Source: Parvularcula sp. IMCC14364
GTDB taxonomy: Bacteria; Pseudomonadota; Alphaproteobacteria; Caulobacterales; Parvularculaceae
Assembly (NCBI RefSeq): GCF_030758415.1
Contig: NZ_CP132334.1
Span: 2,120,001-2,184,000 of the forward strand
Direction of reading: 5' to 3'
Length of the DNA stretch: 64,000 nucleotides
In this document: piece by piece, positions 46,390 to 55,949 of the stretch
Numbering within the stretch: the stretch's first letter is position 1
Layout: every line of letters begins with the position of its first letter
Made by a program: the position numbers and the translations under genes
The notes under the pieces: model-generated
Databases searched by the model: none
The model's input: the letters and a program-made list of their open reading frames with translations, nothing else
What the model was told of the DNA's origin: nothing

Positions 46390-47898
46390 TTATCCCCACC
46401 ATTGCTCTGGCTGGGCGGTGAAGTTTGCGGCCTGTTCTATACTGTAGGCACCGCGCAGCATTGTCTCCTCGTCAAAAGGTTTGCCGATGAGCTGCAGGCC
46501 AAGCGGCAGGCCCTGCCCGTCGAGACCGGCGGGGACCGAGATGCCCGGCAAACCAGCGAGATTCGCTGTAACGGTGAAGATGTCGTTCAGGTACATCTGA
46601 ACCGGATCATCTGACTTTTCGCCAAGGCCGAAGGCGGCAGATGGCGTGGACGGCGTGAGTAACAGGTCTACACCAGAAAATGCACTCATGAATTCATCAA
46701 AAATCTTTTTACGGACTTTCTGAGCGCGCAGGTAATAGGCGTCATAATATCCGGCTGACAGCACATAGGTGCCGATCAGTACCCGGCGCTTCACCTCATC
46801 ACCGAACCCCGCAGCACGGGTCAGTTCATATTGTGTGGTAATGTCTGCATCTTCTACCCGCAGGCCATATTTGACGCCATCATAGCGGGCAAGATTGGAC
46901 GAGGCTTCTGCCGGGGCCACAATATAATAGACCGGTAAGGCATATTTGGTCAGTGGTAGGGAGATGTCGACAATCTCCGCCCCGGCATCACGCATCCAGT
47001 CAATCCCTTGCTGCCAGAGCGTTTCGATTTCCTGTGGCATCCCGTCAAGGCGATATTCCTTCGGTACACCTATTTTCAGACCCTTAATCCCCTGCCCGAG
47101 CACGGATTCATAATCCGGCACTGGACAATCAATGCAGGTTGAATCCTTGGGGTCATGACCGGCCATGCTTTTCAGGAGAATGGCGGAGTCGCGCACATCA
47201 CGCGCGATCGGTCCCGCCTGATCCAGCGATGATGCAAAGGCAACGATGCCCCAGCGCGAGCAGCGACCATAAGTCGGTTTCACACCGACTGTGCCTGTAA
47301 AGGCCGCAGGCTGACGAATGGAGCCGCCCGTATCTGTAGCAGTGGCCCCGGCACAAAGTTTTGCCGCCACCGCAGAGGCCGAACCACCGGAAGAACCGCC
47401 GGGTGTCAGACCGCCAACAACCGTGCCATCAGCTTCAATGCGCGTGGTGTTATCGCCCTTGCGGCGCCACGGGTTGATGACATCGCCGAAGTAACTGGTC
47501 TCGTTGGAGGAGCCCATGGCAAATTCATCCAGATTCAGCTTGCCAAGCATCACGGCACCATCGGCAAAAAGGTTGCCGGAAACCGTGCTCTCATATTTGG
47601 GCGTGAAGCCATTGAGGATATTGCTGCCAGCCGTCGTCATCGTGTCTTGCGTACAGAACAGGTCCTTGATGCCGAGCGGTACTCCTTCAAGATCGCCGCC
47701 CTCACCTTTCGCCAGCTTTTCATCAGACGTGGCGGCCATGGCGAGCGCCTTGTCCGGTGTTGGCGTGATATAGGCATTCAGAGCCTTGGCCGCGTCCATG
47801 CGAGCGAGGTAGCCTTCTGTCGCTTCTTTCGCGGATAATTCTTTTGCCCGCAGACCATCGCGCAATTCAGCGAGTTTCAGATCGGTGATATCACTCAT
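46390..47898 (-). CDS. gatA: Asp-tRNA(Asn)/Glu-tRNA(Gln) amidotransferase subunit A
   Basis: Amidase of 502 residues that frees ammonia from glutamine for tRNA-dependent synthesis of Gln-tRNA or Asn-tRNA. The Ser-cisSer-Lys triad is visible: the lysine in L-G-I-K-D-L-F and serines in [13 protein letters not shown]. Full length. It starts one base after the gatC stop, so the two form one operon; gatB is not in the window. Confidence 0.96.
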   Translation of the reverse strand: MSDITDLKLAELRDGLRAKELSAKEATEGYLARMDAAKALNAYITPTPDKALAMAATSDEKLAKGEGGDLEGVPLGIKDLFCTQDTMTTAGSNILNGFTPKYESTVSGNLFADGAVMLGKLNLDEFAMGSSNETSYFGDVINPWRRKGDNTTRIEADGTVVGGLTPGGSSGGSASAVAAKLCAGATATDTGGSIRQPAAFTGTVGVKPTYGRCSRWGIVAFASSLDQAGPIARDVRDSAILLKSMAGHDPKDSTCIDCPVPDYESVLGQGIKGLKIGVPKEYRLDGMPQEIETLWQQGIDWMRDAGAEIVDISLPLTKYALPVYYIVAPAEASSNLARYDGVKYGLRVEDADITTQYELTRAAGFGDEVKRRVLIGTYVLSAGYYDAYYLRAQKVRKKIFDEFMSAFSGVDLLLTPSTPSAAFGLGEKSDDPVQMYLNDIFTVTANLAGLPGISVPAGLDGQGLPLGLQLIGKPFDEETMLRGAYSIEQAANFTAQPEQWWG

Positions 47899-48198
47899 CT
47901 ATTCAAAAACCTTCGGTACAATGAAGAAATGGTCTTCTGTTTTTGGCGCGTTGGCGACCACATTGTCCGGCTGATTGCCGCCGGTATAGCCGCTGGCGGG
48001 AACATCATCCCGCATTGGCAGGGTTACATCCACGGTTGACGCCATGGCCTCAACGCCTTCTATGTCAACTTCGTTCAGTTGTTCGATCCAGCCGAGAATG
48101 CCGGAGAGTTCCGAAGCCAATGGCTCCAGACGTTCTTCCGGCACTGCGATGCGCGCGAGTTTCGCGACCTTGCGGACGGTTTCCTTGTCGATGGACAT
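47899..48198 (-). CDS. gatC: Amidotransferase subunit C
   Basis: A 99-residue helical subunit that stabilises GatA in the GatCAB complex. The start S-I-D-K-E-T-V-R-K-V-A-K-L-A-R-I and the end region L-P-M-R-D-D-V-P are typical. Ribosome site AGGAAG is seven bases before ATG 48198. First gene of the gatC-gatA operon. Confidence 0.95.
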   Translation of the reverse strand: MSIDKETVRKVAKLARIAVPEERLEPLASELSGILGWIEQLNEVDIEGVEAMASTVDVTLPMRDDVPASGYTGGNQPDNVVANAPKTEDHFFIVPKVFE

Positions 48199-48264
48199 GT
48201 CTGTCTTCCTGTCACCTGAAAATATCGCGCTGGCGTAGCAAGCACCGCGAGCAGGAGCAAGAGG

Positions 48265-49572
48265 CTAGAGCGATCCGGCAAAGAGCTGGTCCACGATGCT
48301 CTCGCCATCAGCACTGCGATAGTTTGCGGTCACGAAGCTGCGCAAGGACAATGCAAAACTGCGCTCGCCAGACCAATCCTCGGCGAAGGCAAAAAACGTA
48401 TCTTCACTCAAATCCTTGCCACCGGCGTCAGCATAATCGAGAAAAGCACGCCACATCTCCATGCTGGTGCCACCTTCCCGCTGTGGTGAGAGGGCTGCAA
48501 TGACCATATGGCCACAGGCGTAACTTGCCTGATGGTGACCACGCGCCGCAGCGCCGCGCACCGTCCCGGTATTCAGGATGCCCGCGCAGGCTGCTTTTGC
48601 TTCTGTCAAAGCCTTGAGATACTGCGCATCGCTCCAGACGCCAGAAACATACAGGGCTTCCGCCGCCAGTGCATCGGCAATCCCCTCATGCAGCCAGTCT
48701 GGCGCACTGGCGCTTTTTTCCGCCTCTACCTGCCAGAGATGCACCATCTCGTGCGCAAGGTTTTGCAGAACCAGGTGCTGCATTTCCTGTGTTGGCTGCT
48801 GGAAGCCACCGCCAGTGTATTTCACCAGCGTCTGACCCGACACTGTATCGCCCGCGACCGATAGCTGACCTTCATTACCCGGGACATAAAGAAACATGAG
48901 TGACGGCCGGGATGGCAGATCTGCCCCAAAGCCTTCGAGAAAATGTCCGGCCAGCGTCTCGGCTGCCGGCGCAAGCAAGGTGACGACGGCAGTGGGCAGA
49001 CCTGCATCGGCATAAATCGCCAGACGCGCGCTTTCATAGGTGGCCGGGCCACCCAGCCACTGAAACTGTGTGCCCTCAGCGCTCAGGGTCCTGACAGGCT
49101 GATTGTTGATTTCAGTTGGCTCAAAAAAACTGAGATTGAGCACAACGGCCTGCGTGCCGAACTGGGCAACCGGGTAGTCCTTGGCGGGTGTTTCAACTTC
49201 AGGCGACAGGATCAGGCTCACCAGGCCAAATGGCTCCGTCCCCATCACAGAAACGCCGTCACCCGACCGGCCAAGAGCGATGCCTTCATCATCCTCGGAG
49301 ACGCGCAGATGCGTGAATTGATCGGCCGGGAACGGCAAGGCCATCTGGGAGACAGGGGTATACGCACGATAAACAACCTCTATGCTCTCGCCATTGCGCA
49401 CCGGTGTGATGCGCACATCGAAATCCTGCGCTGCATATTGCTTTGGCGGTTGCAGGATCATGATGATGCCCAGCAGCGCGACCAGCAACACGGCTGCAAA
49501 AATTGCAATCCTTGAAGAATTGGCCCAATTCGCCGATAGGGTCTTTATGAGTGATGATTTTCTGGACGCCAT
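48265..49572 (-). CDS. Predicted membrane-anchored gluzincin metallopeptidase
   Basis: A 435-residue protein with one N-terminal helix (about 22-40, [16 protein letters not shown]). A zinc motif H-E-M-V-H lies at 274-278, and Glu296 ([11 protein letters not shown]) follows 18 residues on, the spacing of M1-like gluzincins. The peptidase would face the periplasm. No named family recognised. The frame extends 116 codons further but that part lies antisense to ruvX; ATG 49572 has GGGAAG upstream. Its 5' end overlaps ruvX head-to-head. Confidence 0.72.
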   Translation of the reverse strand: MASRKSSLIKTLSANWANSSRIAIFAAVLLVALLGIIMILQPPKQYAAQDFDVRITPVRNGESIEVVYRAYTPVSQMALPFPADQFTHLRVSEDDEGIALGRSGDGVSVMGTEPFGLVSLILSPEVETPAKDYPVAQFGTQAVVLNLSFFEPTEINNQPVRTLSAEGTQFQWLGGPATYESARLAIYADAGLPTAVVTLLAPAAETLAGHFLEGFGADLPSRPSLMFLYVPGNEGQLSVAGDTVSGQTLVKYTGGGFQQPTQEMQHLVLQNLAHEMVHLWQVEAEKSASAPDWLHEGIADALAAEALYVSGVWSDAQYLKALTEAKAACAGILNTGTVRGAAARGHHQASYACGHMVIAALSPQREGGTSMEMWRAFLDYADAGGKDLSEDTFFAFAEDWSGERSFALSLRSFVTANYRSADGESIVDQLFAGSL

Positions 49573-50008
49573 GACACACTTCCCGGTGACAGGCCCGTTA
49601 ATGGGCCTTGATCTTGGAACAAAGACAATCGGGATCGCTGTGTCAAACCCCGAGCGAAGCCTGGCGACCCCGGTCACCACCATCCGCCGGAAGAAGTTCA
49701 CACTTGATGCAGAAGCATTACTGGCACTGGCAACCGAACGACGTATCTGTGGTCTGGTGCTGGGCCTGCCCCTGAATATGGATGGCAGCGAGGGACCGCG
49801 TGCGCAGGCCACCAGAGCCTTTGCCCGCAACCTCTCCAGCAAGACCAACCTGCCCATCGCTTTCTGGGATGAGCGCCTGTCCACCGCCGCCGCTGAGCGC
49901 GAATTGATCGCGCTCGACACAAAACGTGCCCGCCGGGCAGAGATTATCGACGAGATGGCCGCCAGTTACATTCTGCAGGGGGCACTCGACCGGTTGCGGG
50001 AGGGTTAA
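49547..50008 (+). CDS. ruvX: Putative pre-16S rRNA nuclease / Holliday resolvase RuvX
   Basis: A 153-residue RNase H-fold protein (YqgF). Motifs [23 protein letters not shown] and W-D-E-R-L-S-T are all intact. YqgF trims pre-16S rRNA in E. coli. ATG 49547 is preceded by AGGG; ATG 49571 is an alternative and would remove nearly all overlap with the divergent peptidase gene. Confidence 0.93.
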   Translation: MSDDFLDAMTHFPVTGPLMGLDLGTKTIGIAVSNPERSLATPVTTIRRKKFTLDAEALLALATERRICGLVLGLPLNMDGSEGPRAQATRAFARNLSSKTNLPIAFWDERLSTAAAERELIALDTKRARRAEIIDEMAASYILQGALDRLREG

Positions 50009-50439
50009 GCTTCAAGCCGCGCCTTCAACCCGTCCATATCCTCTTGTACAGCCTTGTTGACCATGCCACTGATCAGCGGCGTAACGATCCTGGACATCAG
50101 CTTGTAGGGCCGTGCATCCATCTGCATATCCAGCCGCGTGACCTCCCCCTCTGGTGTCAACTTCATCAGCGTATCCCAGATTGTGCCGCCAGCGTCCGAG
50201 ACAATTCGCACATGCTCGTTCCTGGCATATTCGGTAAATTCCAGTTCAGTTGTTGCCTGTCGGCCGTTCATGGTGCGGGTCTCCCGAAACCTTGTTCCGA
50301 CACCTGATGTCTGCTCACTGAGCATTTCGATCTTCACAATATTTGGGTTGCTGTTCTCAAATGTGCTGACATCGGAGATAGCCTCGAAGACTTTCTCGAC
50401 AGGCGCATTGATCTGCCGCGTCGCTGTGGTTTTTCCCAT
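50005..50439 (-). CDS. SRPBCC (START-like) family protein
   Basis: A 144-residue protein of the START/Bet v1 fold with the polyketide-cyclase-like start [17 protein letters not shown]. It probably binds a small hydrophobic ligand. It is the last gene of a four-gene run behind an ArsR-type regulator; its stop overlaps the convergent ruvX end by four bases. Confidence 0.85.
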   Translation of the reverse strand: MGKTTATRQINAPVEKVFEAISDVSTFENSNPNIVKIEMLSEQTSGVGTRFRETRTMNGRQATTELEFTEYARNEHVRIVSDAGGTIWDTLMKLTPEGEVTRLDMQMDARPYKLMSRIVTPLISGMVNKAVQEDMDGLKARLEA

Positions 50440-50469
50440 GAGTTGATCTCCATATTGATTGATACCGGA

Positions 50470-50805
50470 TTATTTCTTAGGGCAACTCAACGCATAACTT
50501 TCATCAAGCCATTTTTGCCAGCGCGCTTTCGGCATTGGTTTTTCCGCTGTGAACCGGACAGTCACCCATACGCCTGACCCGGCCTGATAATTATCCGGTT
50601 CGGTTTCTGCCAGTTTGACTGCTTCCAGCTTTGATTTTTCAAGTTTGAACATGGCTTTGTAGCGCCCGCCCTGCTCCCCGATAAAGAGAAAGGCTTTTTT
50701 GCCCGTTTTGAAGGAACTCTGTGTACAGGATGTTCCCTCATCAACCTGCGGATATTCACTGGCGCGCTGCCGTATAGGTTCTGTCGGATCAGTTTTCTTT
50801 GCCAT
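50470..50805 (-). CDS. MmcQ/YjbR-like protein
   Basis: A 111-residue protein with the layout of the MmcQ/YjbR fold: S-F-K-T-G-K-K-A-F-L-F-I-G, E-A-V-K-L-A, and W-V-T-V-R near residue 80. Small DNA-binding-like fold of unknown role. It lies between two SRPBCC genes of the same operon. Confidence 0.75.
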   Translation of the reverse strand: MAKKTDPTEPIRQRASEYPQVDEGTSCTQSSFKTGKKAFLFIGEQGGRYKAMFKLEKSKLEAVKLAETEPDNYQAGSGVWVTVRFTAEKPMPKARWQKWLDESYALSCPKK

Positions 50806-50820
50806 GATTTTTATTGCCGC

Positions 50821-51291
50821 TCAACTGGATACATCAAAAAGCACCGCCAGCTTACCGAATGCGGCTGTCCAGCCAGCGCGGATCACGGCCCGCAGTTCAA
50901 TATCTCCATCAACCTTCATATCTGGAATATTGGTTTGTACCAGTCGCACTCTGGTGCCGCCATCGACAGCAGTAAAGTCAACGGTAATTACCATCTCGTC
51001 TGCTTCATCTGTCGAGGTGTAGGCGAGTCTGCGAGGTGGATCATATTCGATCAGCGTGGCGAAGCCGGACTGCTCATGCTCCCCATGTGGGGTCTCTATT
51101 TTCATATGATGGTTATATTTTCCGCCAAGCTTAGGCTCCACCTCAGACTGGACATCAATACATTCAGCGCATCCCCACCATTGCTTTATTTTGCTGGTCT
51201 CTACCCAGGCCTCGAACACGTCTTCAATTTTTGCTGCGTAAACTCTCGTCACAATCAGGCTCTGACCATCGAATGTTACATCAGTGCTCAT
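50821..51291 (-). CDS. SRPBCC/AHSA1-type protein
   Basis: A 156-residue protein of the activator-of-Hsp90-homolog branch of the SRPBCC fold (V-Y-A-A-K-I-E-D-V-F-E-A-W; K-Q-W-W-G). Such genes follow ArsR-type repressors very often. Its ATG overlaps the arsR stop (ATGA), implying translational coupling. Ligand unknown. Confidence 0.9.
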   Translation of the reverse strand: MSTDVTFDGQSLIVTRVYAAKIEDVFEAWVETSKIKQWWGCAECIDVQSEVEPKLGGKYNHHMKIETPHGEHEQSGFATLIEYDPPRRLAYTSTDEADEMVITVDFTAVDGGTRVRLVQTNIPDMKVDGDIELRAVIRAGWTAAFGKLAVLFDVSS

Positions 51292-51641
51292 GGGTTCTCC
51301 CTTTCGCTATCGGACATTTTTTTCGCCTCCAGATAGGCGTCAACTGCATCGAACTGGCTTTTCCAGAAACGTGCATATTGGCCAATCCAGCTTTGCGCTT
51401 CTTCTATGGGTTGAGGGTTGACGCGGATCAGGTGCTGACGCCCATGTTTTTTGCGTTTTATGAGGCCGGCCTTTTCCAGCACGCGCACATGTTTGGAAAT
51501 TGCCGGTTGCGACATCGCGTAGCTCTCGGCGAGAGCGCCGACATTGGTCTCCCCTTGCGCTAGCTGGGCCAGCATCCCGCGCCGCGTTGGATCCGCTAGC
51601 GCCGAAAAAACAAGATCGAGTTCAATCTTTTGCATAACCAT
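51288..51641 (-). CDS. ArsR-family transcriptional regulator
   Basis: About 117 residues with a winged helix-turn-helix: F-S-A-L-A-D-P-T-R-R-G-M-L-A-Q-L and the recognition helix M-S-Q-P-A-I-S-K-H-V-R-V-L. It lacks the ELCVCDL metal motif of true ArsR sensors and belongs to the SRPBCC-associated branch. ATGs at 51641 and 51635 both lie inside a 16-base palindrome that probably is its own operator. First gene of the operon and divergent from pyrB. Confidence 0.9.
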   Translation of the reverse strand: MVMQKIELDLVFSALADPTRRGMLAQLAQGETNVGALAESYAMSQPAISKHVRVLEKAGLIKRKKHGRQHLIRVNPQPIEEAQSWIGQYARFWKSQFDAVDAYLEAKKMSDSERENP

Positions 51642-51649
51642 ATGGTTAT
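51634..51649. promoter_or_regulatory. Operator-like palindrome over the arsR start
   Basis: ATAACCATATGGTTAT is a perfect 16-base palindrome overlapping the start codon of the ArsR gene. Position and symmetry fit autoregulation by a dimeric winged-helix repressor. pyrB begins 84 bases away and could be affected too. Confidence 0.65.
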
Positions 51650-51732
51650 ATATTTTTAACCCATAAATCAACCCCCGATGATCACGCGATCCACTTGCAT
51701 ATGAACGCCACTATCCAGTAAGGCGGGATTTT

Positions 51733-52725
51733 ATGAGCAACATGATACATAGACCGGCCTGCCCTTCCGGCGGCCTCTCCCGCATTCACCTGACCGGCAT
51801 TTCCGACCTGAGCGACACAGATCTCTTTTTTCTTCTCGATCTGGCGCAGTATTACGGTCGCCTGACACGGGAAAACCAGATGATCCCGCAACGCCTGGCC
51901 TGCCGGACGCAGGTCAACCTTTTCCTGGAGAACTCAACCCGCACAAATGTTTCCTTCGAACTGGCAGGCAAGAAACTCGGGGCGGATGTACTGGTGCTGC
52001 CTGTCGCTGCTTCTTCCGTCCATAAGGGGGAAGCCTTGCGAGACACCTGCCAGACACTCGCGGCGATGATGGCGGATGCGATGATTGTGCGTAATGTGGA
52101 AAATGGCACCTCAGCTTTTGTGGCTGAAGCACTTGCCGAGGTGGGCCTGCCATGCGCTGTCATCAATGCTGGCGAAGGCACCAGCTCACACCCGACACAG
52201 GCACTGCTGGATGCTGTGACCATCCTGGACTCTCTGGGACGCAAGGCTGCCGACGGGCTGGCAGACATTACTGTCGCCATTTGCGGCGATGTGCGCCATT
52301 CCCGTGTTGCCGGATCAAATATGGAATTGTTACAGCGGCTTGGTGCGAGAGTACGGTGTGTCGGCCCCGAAGAATTCATGCCCACTTCCTCTGATGGTTT
52401 GCATATTGAACAGTTCACAGATCTCCGGGAAGGTCTACAGGACTGTCAGTTTGTCATGGGATTACGCATCCAGCTTGAACGGATGAAAGAAGGGCCGGCC
52501 ATGTCAGTCCCCGATTTTCATAATACTTACGGGTTGACCCATGAAACGCTGAAATATGCAGCCAGCGGAGCGAAGGTGATGCATCCCGGGCCAATGAACA
52601 GGGGCGTGGAGATTGACGGGGCGCTCGCCGATGACCGGACACAGTCTCTGGTACTGGACCAGGTGGCCAATGGTGTTACCACCCGCATGGCAGTGCTCGA
52701 TGCCCTGCTGACAGAACAGGACTGA
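51733..52725 (+). CDS. pyrB: Aspartate carbamoyltransferase catalytic chain
   Basis: A 330-residue enzyme of pyrimidine synthesis joining carbamoyl phosphate and aspartate. The phosphate-binding E-N-S-T-R-T, the catalytic H-P-T-Q-A-L-L-D and H-P-G-P-M-N-R-G are intact. The usual downstream partner pyrC is absent: plsY starts five bases after the stop. Confidence 0.96.
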   Translation: MSNMIHRPACPSGGLSRIHLTGISDLSDTDLFFLLDLAQYYGRLTRENQMIPQRLACRTQVNLFLENSTRTNVSFELAGKKLGADVLVLPVAASSVHKGEALRDTCQTLAAMMADAMIVRNVENGTSAFVAEALAEVGLPCAVINAGEGTSSHPTQALLDAVTILDSLGRKAADGLADITVAICGDVRHSRVAGSNMELLQRLGARVRCVGPEEFMPTSSDGLHIEQFTDLREGLQDCQFVMGLRIQLERMKEGPAMSVPDFHNTYGLTHETLKYAASGAKVMHPGPMNRGVEIDGALADDRTQSLVLDQVANGVTTRMAVLDALLTEQD

Positions 52726-52729
52726 CCGG

Positions 52730-53338
52730 ATGATCTTCCTGGCCCCCCTATTCGGCTATCTGCTCGGCTCCATTCCTTTTGGCCTGGTGATCACGCGCCT
52801 TGCCGGACTGGGCGATATTCGCGAGATCGGCTCCGGCAATATTGGCGCCACCAATGTACTGCGCACCGGCAGGAAAGACCTGGCGCTGGCCACACTCCTG
52901 CTGGACAGCGGCAAGGGCGGCATCGCAGTTCTGTTGATGGGACTTATTTCCGGCTGGCAGCCCCTGCCCATGGCGCTTGCCGGTGCGGCTGCTTTCCTCG
53001 GGCACTGCTTTCCGGTCTGGCTGAAATTCAAAGGCGGAAAAGGTGTGGCCACGTTCCTTGGCACCCTGCTTGCACTCAACTCCTGGAGTGGCCTTGCAGC
53101 CTGTGCCATCTGGCTGGTAACAGCATTCCTGACACGGATTTCATCTCTTTCAGCACTCGTTGCTGCTGGCCTGACACCTCTGATCATGTATTTCGTCATT
53201 GAGGTGCCAGTGGCCGCGCTTGCTGCTGCGTTCATGGCTGTGCTGATTTGCTACCGTCATCGCGATAACATTGCGCGCATTCGCGCCGGTACTGAACCAA
53301 AGATTGGTACAAAGAAAAATACCAACACAGAAAACTGA
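52730..53338 (+). CDS. plsY: Glycerol-3-phosphate acyltransferase PlsY
   Basis: A 202-residue inner-membrane enzyme that acylates glycerol-3-phosphate from acyl-phosphate, the first step of phospholipid synthesis. The three conserved loops are visible: G-S-I-P-F-G, G-S-G-N-I-G-A-T-N-V-L-R and K-G-G-K-G-V-A-T. Five helices expected. Likely co-transcribed with pyrB. Confidence 0.96.
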   Translation: MIFLAPLFGYLLGSIPFGLVITRLAGLGDIREIGSGNIGATNVLRTGRKDLALATLLLDSGKGGIAVLLMGLISGWQPLPMALAGAAAFLGHCFPVWLKFKGGKGVATFLGTLLALNSWSGLAACAIWLVTAFLTRISSLSALVAAGLTPLIMYFVIEVPVAALAAAFMAVLICYRHRDNIARIRAGTEPKIGTKKNTNTEN

Positions 53339-53359
53339 CTTTAACAACAAGGCACTGAC

Positions 53360-54790
53360 ATGACAGACAATCTTACACTGGGCTGGGAGGAATGGCTCGG
53401 CCTCCCTTCTCTCAGCTTGCCCGCGATCAAAGCCAAGATTGACACCGGCGCCCGTACGTCCGCACTACATGCCGTTGCGATTGAGCCTTTTGGTCCGGCA
53501 GAAAAACCACAGGTTCGCTTTCTCATGCGTCCGGACCCCAATGATCCGGGGCTGGAGGTCACCTGCTCGTCTCCTGTCGTGGACAGGCGCAATGTCACAA
53601 GCTCCAACGGAGAAACTGAGCTGCGCTATGTCATCCGCACGGAATTTGAAATCGATGGCAAGAAATGGCCGATTGATATTTCGCTGACCAACCGCGAAAC
53701 CATGTCCTACCGGATGCTGCTCGGACGATCCGCCATCACCGAAGACATGATCGTGGATCCGAACCAGTCCTTTATACAGCCTGTCCTTTCCTATGAGGCG
53801 TATAAGGATGTTCCCCGGCGCAAGCCTGTTAAAAGGCCATTGCGAATTGCTCTTCTGACACAGGAGCCAAAAAACTATTCTTCTTCCCGGCTGATTGAAG
53901 CGGCTGAAAAGCGCGGTCATATCATAGAGCCAATCAATACCAGTCGCTGTTACATGCGGATGGGCACGCTTGATTCGGAAGTGCATTATGATGGCCGTGT
54001 CCTGCCGCGCTATGATGCGGTGATCCCCCGTATCGGTGCGCGCATCACGAGTTACGGTATGGCCGTGCTGCGACAATTTTCAAACACCGGTGCCTACTGC
54101 CTGAACTCAGCCGACGCCATCGGTGCATCGCGCGACAAACTTCTGGCGCATCAAATGCTCGCCCGCGTAAAGGTCGGTATGCCGATAACAGCCTTTGCCT
54201 CATCACCTCAGGACTCCAAGGAGCTGGTCAAACTTGTCGGCACCAAAGGTGTGGTCGTAAAGTTGCTGGAATCCACACAAGGGCGCGGCGTCGTATTGGC
54301 AGAGACACAGAAAGCCGCCGAAAGTCTTGTAGATGCGTTTCGGCAACTCAATGCCAGCTTTCTGGTGCAGGAATTCGTCAAGGAAGCGGCAGGCGCTGAC
54401 ACGCGCTGCTTTGTGATCGGCAACAAGGTCGTCGGGGCCATGAAGCGACAGGCGGCTGAAGGCGAGTTCCGCTCTAACCTGCATCGCGGCGGCAGCGCCA
54501 CAAAGGTGACCCTGAGCAAAGCGGAGCGCGACACAGCCCGCAAAGCGGCCAAAACCCTTGGCCTGTCAGTGGCTGGTGTTGACATTCTGCAAACGGAAGA
54601 TGGTCCAAAAGTTCTTGAGGTCAATTCCTCACCCGGGCTTGAAGGCATTGAAGGCGCAACGGGCAAGGATATCTCCTCCCTTATCATCGAACATCTTGAA
54701 AGCAAGGTACGCCCTTTGTCGCGCCACAGGGAGCGGACCACGCGCAAGACATCAACCAGAAAAAGCACGACCCAAAATGCCAGTAGCTGA
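53360..54790 (+). CDS. RimB-RimK fusion: aspartic protease plus ATP-grasp ligase
   Basis: A 476-residue two-domain protein. Residues 1-150 are a retropepsin-like domain (PF05618 type, also called ATP-dependent zinc protease) with I-D-T-G-A-R-T-S-A-L-H at 27-37. Residues about 158-455 are a RimK-type ATP-grasp ligase (P-R-I-G-A-R-I-T-S-Y-G; G-V-V-V-K-L-L-E-S-T-Q-G-R-G-V; V-L-E-V-N-S-S-P-G-L-E-G-I-E). RimK adds glutamates to ribosomal protein S6 in E. coli; RimB trims them in Pseudomonas. The tail is rich in Arg, Lys, Thr and Ser. It overlaps the next gene by 14 bases. Confidence 0.92.
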   Translation: MTDNLTLGWEEWLGLPSLSLPAIKAKIDTGARTSALHAVAIEPFGPAEKPQVRFLMRPDPNDPGLEVTCSSPVVDRRNVTSSNGETELRYVIRTEFEIDGKKWPIDISLTNRETMSYRMLLGRSAITEDMIVDPNQSFIQPVLSYEAYKDVPRRKPVKRPLRIALLTQEPKNYSSSRLIEAAEKRGHIIEPINTSRCYMRMGTLDSEVHYDGRVLPRYDAVIPRIGARITSYGMAVLRQFSNTGAYCLNSADAIGASRDKLLAHQMLARVKVGMPITAFASSPQDSKELVKLVGTKGVVVKLLESTQGRGVVLAETQKAAESLVDAFRQLNASFLVQEFVKEAAGADTRCFVIGNKVVGAMKRQAAEGEFRSNLHRGGSATKVTLSKAERDTARKAAKTLGLSVAGVDILQTEDGPKVLEVNSSPGLEGIEGATGKDISSLIIEHLESKVRPLSRHRERTTRKTSTRKSTTQNASS

Positions 54791-55823
54791 CCCTTTTGAG
54801 ATTGGCGGCCAGCAGATTGAGGCTGGCACGCGCAAAACCATTGATCTGCCTGTCAGTGTGTTGTCGGACCATACACCGGTGGGCCTGTCAGTACATGTAG
54901 TACACGGAAAAGAGCCTGGCCCTGTGTTGTTTGTCAGCGCGGCTATTCATGGCGATGAAGTCATGGGCGTTGAAATCGTTCGGCGGCTATTACGGCTACC
55001 TGATCTCGAAAACCTGCACGGTACTTTGCTGGCTGTGCCGGTGGTCAACACTTTCGGCTTCATCAACCATTCCCGCTATCTGCCGGATCGGCGCGATCTG
55101 AACCGCTCATTTCCCGGCTCCGAAAAAGGCTCGCTGGCGGCACGACTCGCCCGCCTTTTCCTGAATGAAATAGTCAAGCGCTCGGATATTGGCATCGACC
55201 TGCACTCAGCAGCCGTGCACAGAACAAACCTGCCCCAGATCCGGGTTTCTCCTTCAAAGCCCGAAACGGTAAAACTGGCAGAAATTTTCGGCGCCCCCAT
55301 AGTGCTGACCTCAAAAATCCGGGAAGGCTCCCTGCGCGACGCTGCCCAAAAAGTTGGCGTGGACATCCTGTTATATGAAGCAGGCCAGGGTTTGCGCTTT
55401 GACGAATATGCTGCCCGCACAGGTACAGCAGGCATACTGCGCGTGATGCATCATCTGGGTATGCTGACTGCAGAAGGTATCGCCGCTCCGGAGGTGAAAC
55501 CCCTGCGCTCAACCAGCAGCGACTGGAAGCGCGCGCCGGCGGGCGGTCTCTTGCGCCTGTTCAAAACGGTGGGCGATCACGTGCAGACGGGTGATATTCT
55601 GGGCGCGGTCTCCGATCCATTCGGTGAGATTGAGGAAGACATTCTTGCAGATGAAGCTGGCCTGGTGATAGGGCGGGCAGAACTGCCGGTCGTCAATGAA
55701 GGGGATGCGATCTTTCACATCGCGCGTATCAAGAAAGACGGTGATGATGTGGAATCCAACCTCGACAGTCTGGCAACGCAACTGGATTCAGACCCGCTAT
55801 TTGATGAAGATGAGATCATTTAG
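54777..55823 (+). CDS. Succinylglutamate desuccinylase/aspartoacylase-family protein
   Basis: A 348-residue M14-like zinc hydrolase. The zinc ligands are in A-A-I-H-G-D-E (His and Glu near residue 58) and I-D-L-H-S-A (His near 142); D-R-R-D-L-N-R-S-F-P-G is the substrate-binding motif. A C-terminal beta domain (residues about 240-330) resembles the biotinyl/lipoyl-like extension of this family. ATG 54777 lies within the RimB-RimK gene, so the two are coupled; the product might remove amino acids from peptides made by RimK. Confidence 0.88.
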   Translation: MPVADPFEIGGQQIEAGTRKTIDLPVSVLSDHTPVGLSVHVVHGKEPGPVLFVSAAIHGDEVMGVEIVRRLLRLPDLENLHGTLLAVPVVNTFGFINHSRYLPDRRDLNRSFPGSEKGSLAARLARLFLNEIVKRSDIGIDLHSAAVHRTNLPQIRVSPSKPETVKLAEIFGAPIVLTSKIREGSLRDAAQKVGVDILLYEAGQGLRFDEYAARTGTAGILRVMHHLGMLTAEGIAAPEVKPLRSTSSDWKRAPAGGLLRLFKTVGDHVQTGDILGAVSDPFGEIEEDILADEAGLVIGRAELPVVNEGDAIFHIARIKKDGDDVESNLDSLATQLDSDPLFDEDEII

Positions 55824-55916
55824 GGCAGGCTTTGCACGTTGAGGCATCGGGATAATGGGTGGTGGCGAGCTGGCCACGCACCTGATCTTCTGCATGAAAA
55901 ATAAACCCACCCGCTT

Positions 55917-55931
55917 GAACATAACAAGAAC
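55917..55931. promoter_or_regulatory. LexA-type SOS box (alphaproteobacterial form)
   Basis: GAAC-ATAACAA-GAAC fits the direct-repeat LexA consensus of alphaproteobacteria (GAAC-N7-GAAC) and ends 18 bases before the dprA start, in an AT-rich spacer. About two such motifs are expected by chance in the window, but few in the small share that is promoter DNA. Confidence 0.55.
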
Positions 55932-55949
55932 ATATACTATGTCTTTCAA

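Noticed and set aside
46116-46421. 101-codon plus-strand frame between phoX and gatA
   Set aside because: No ribosome site, runs into the gatA end, and no recognisable feature.
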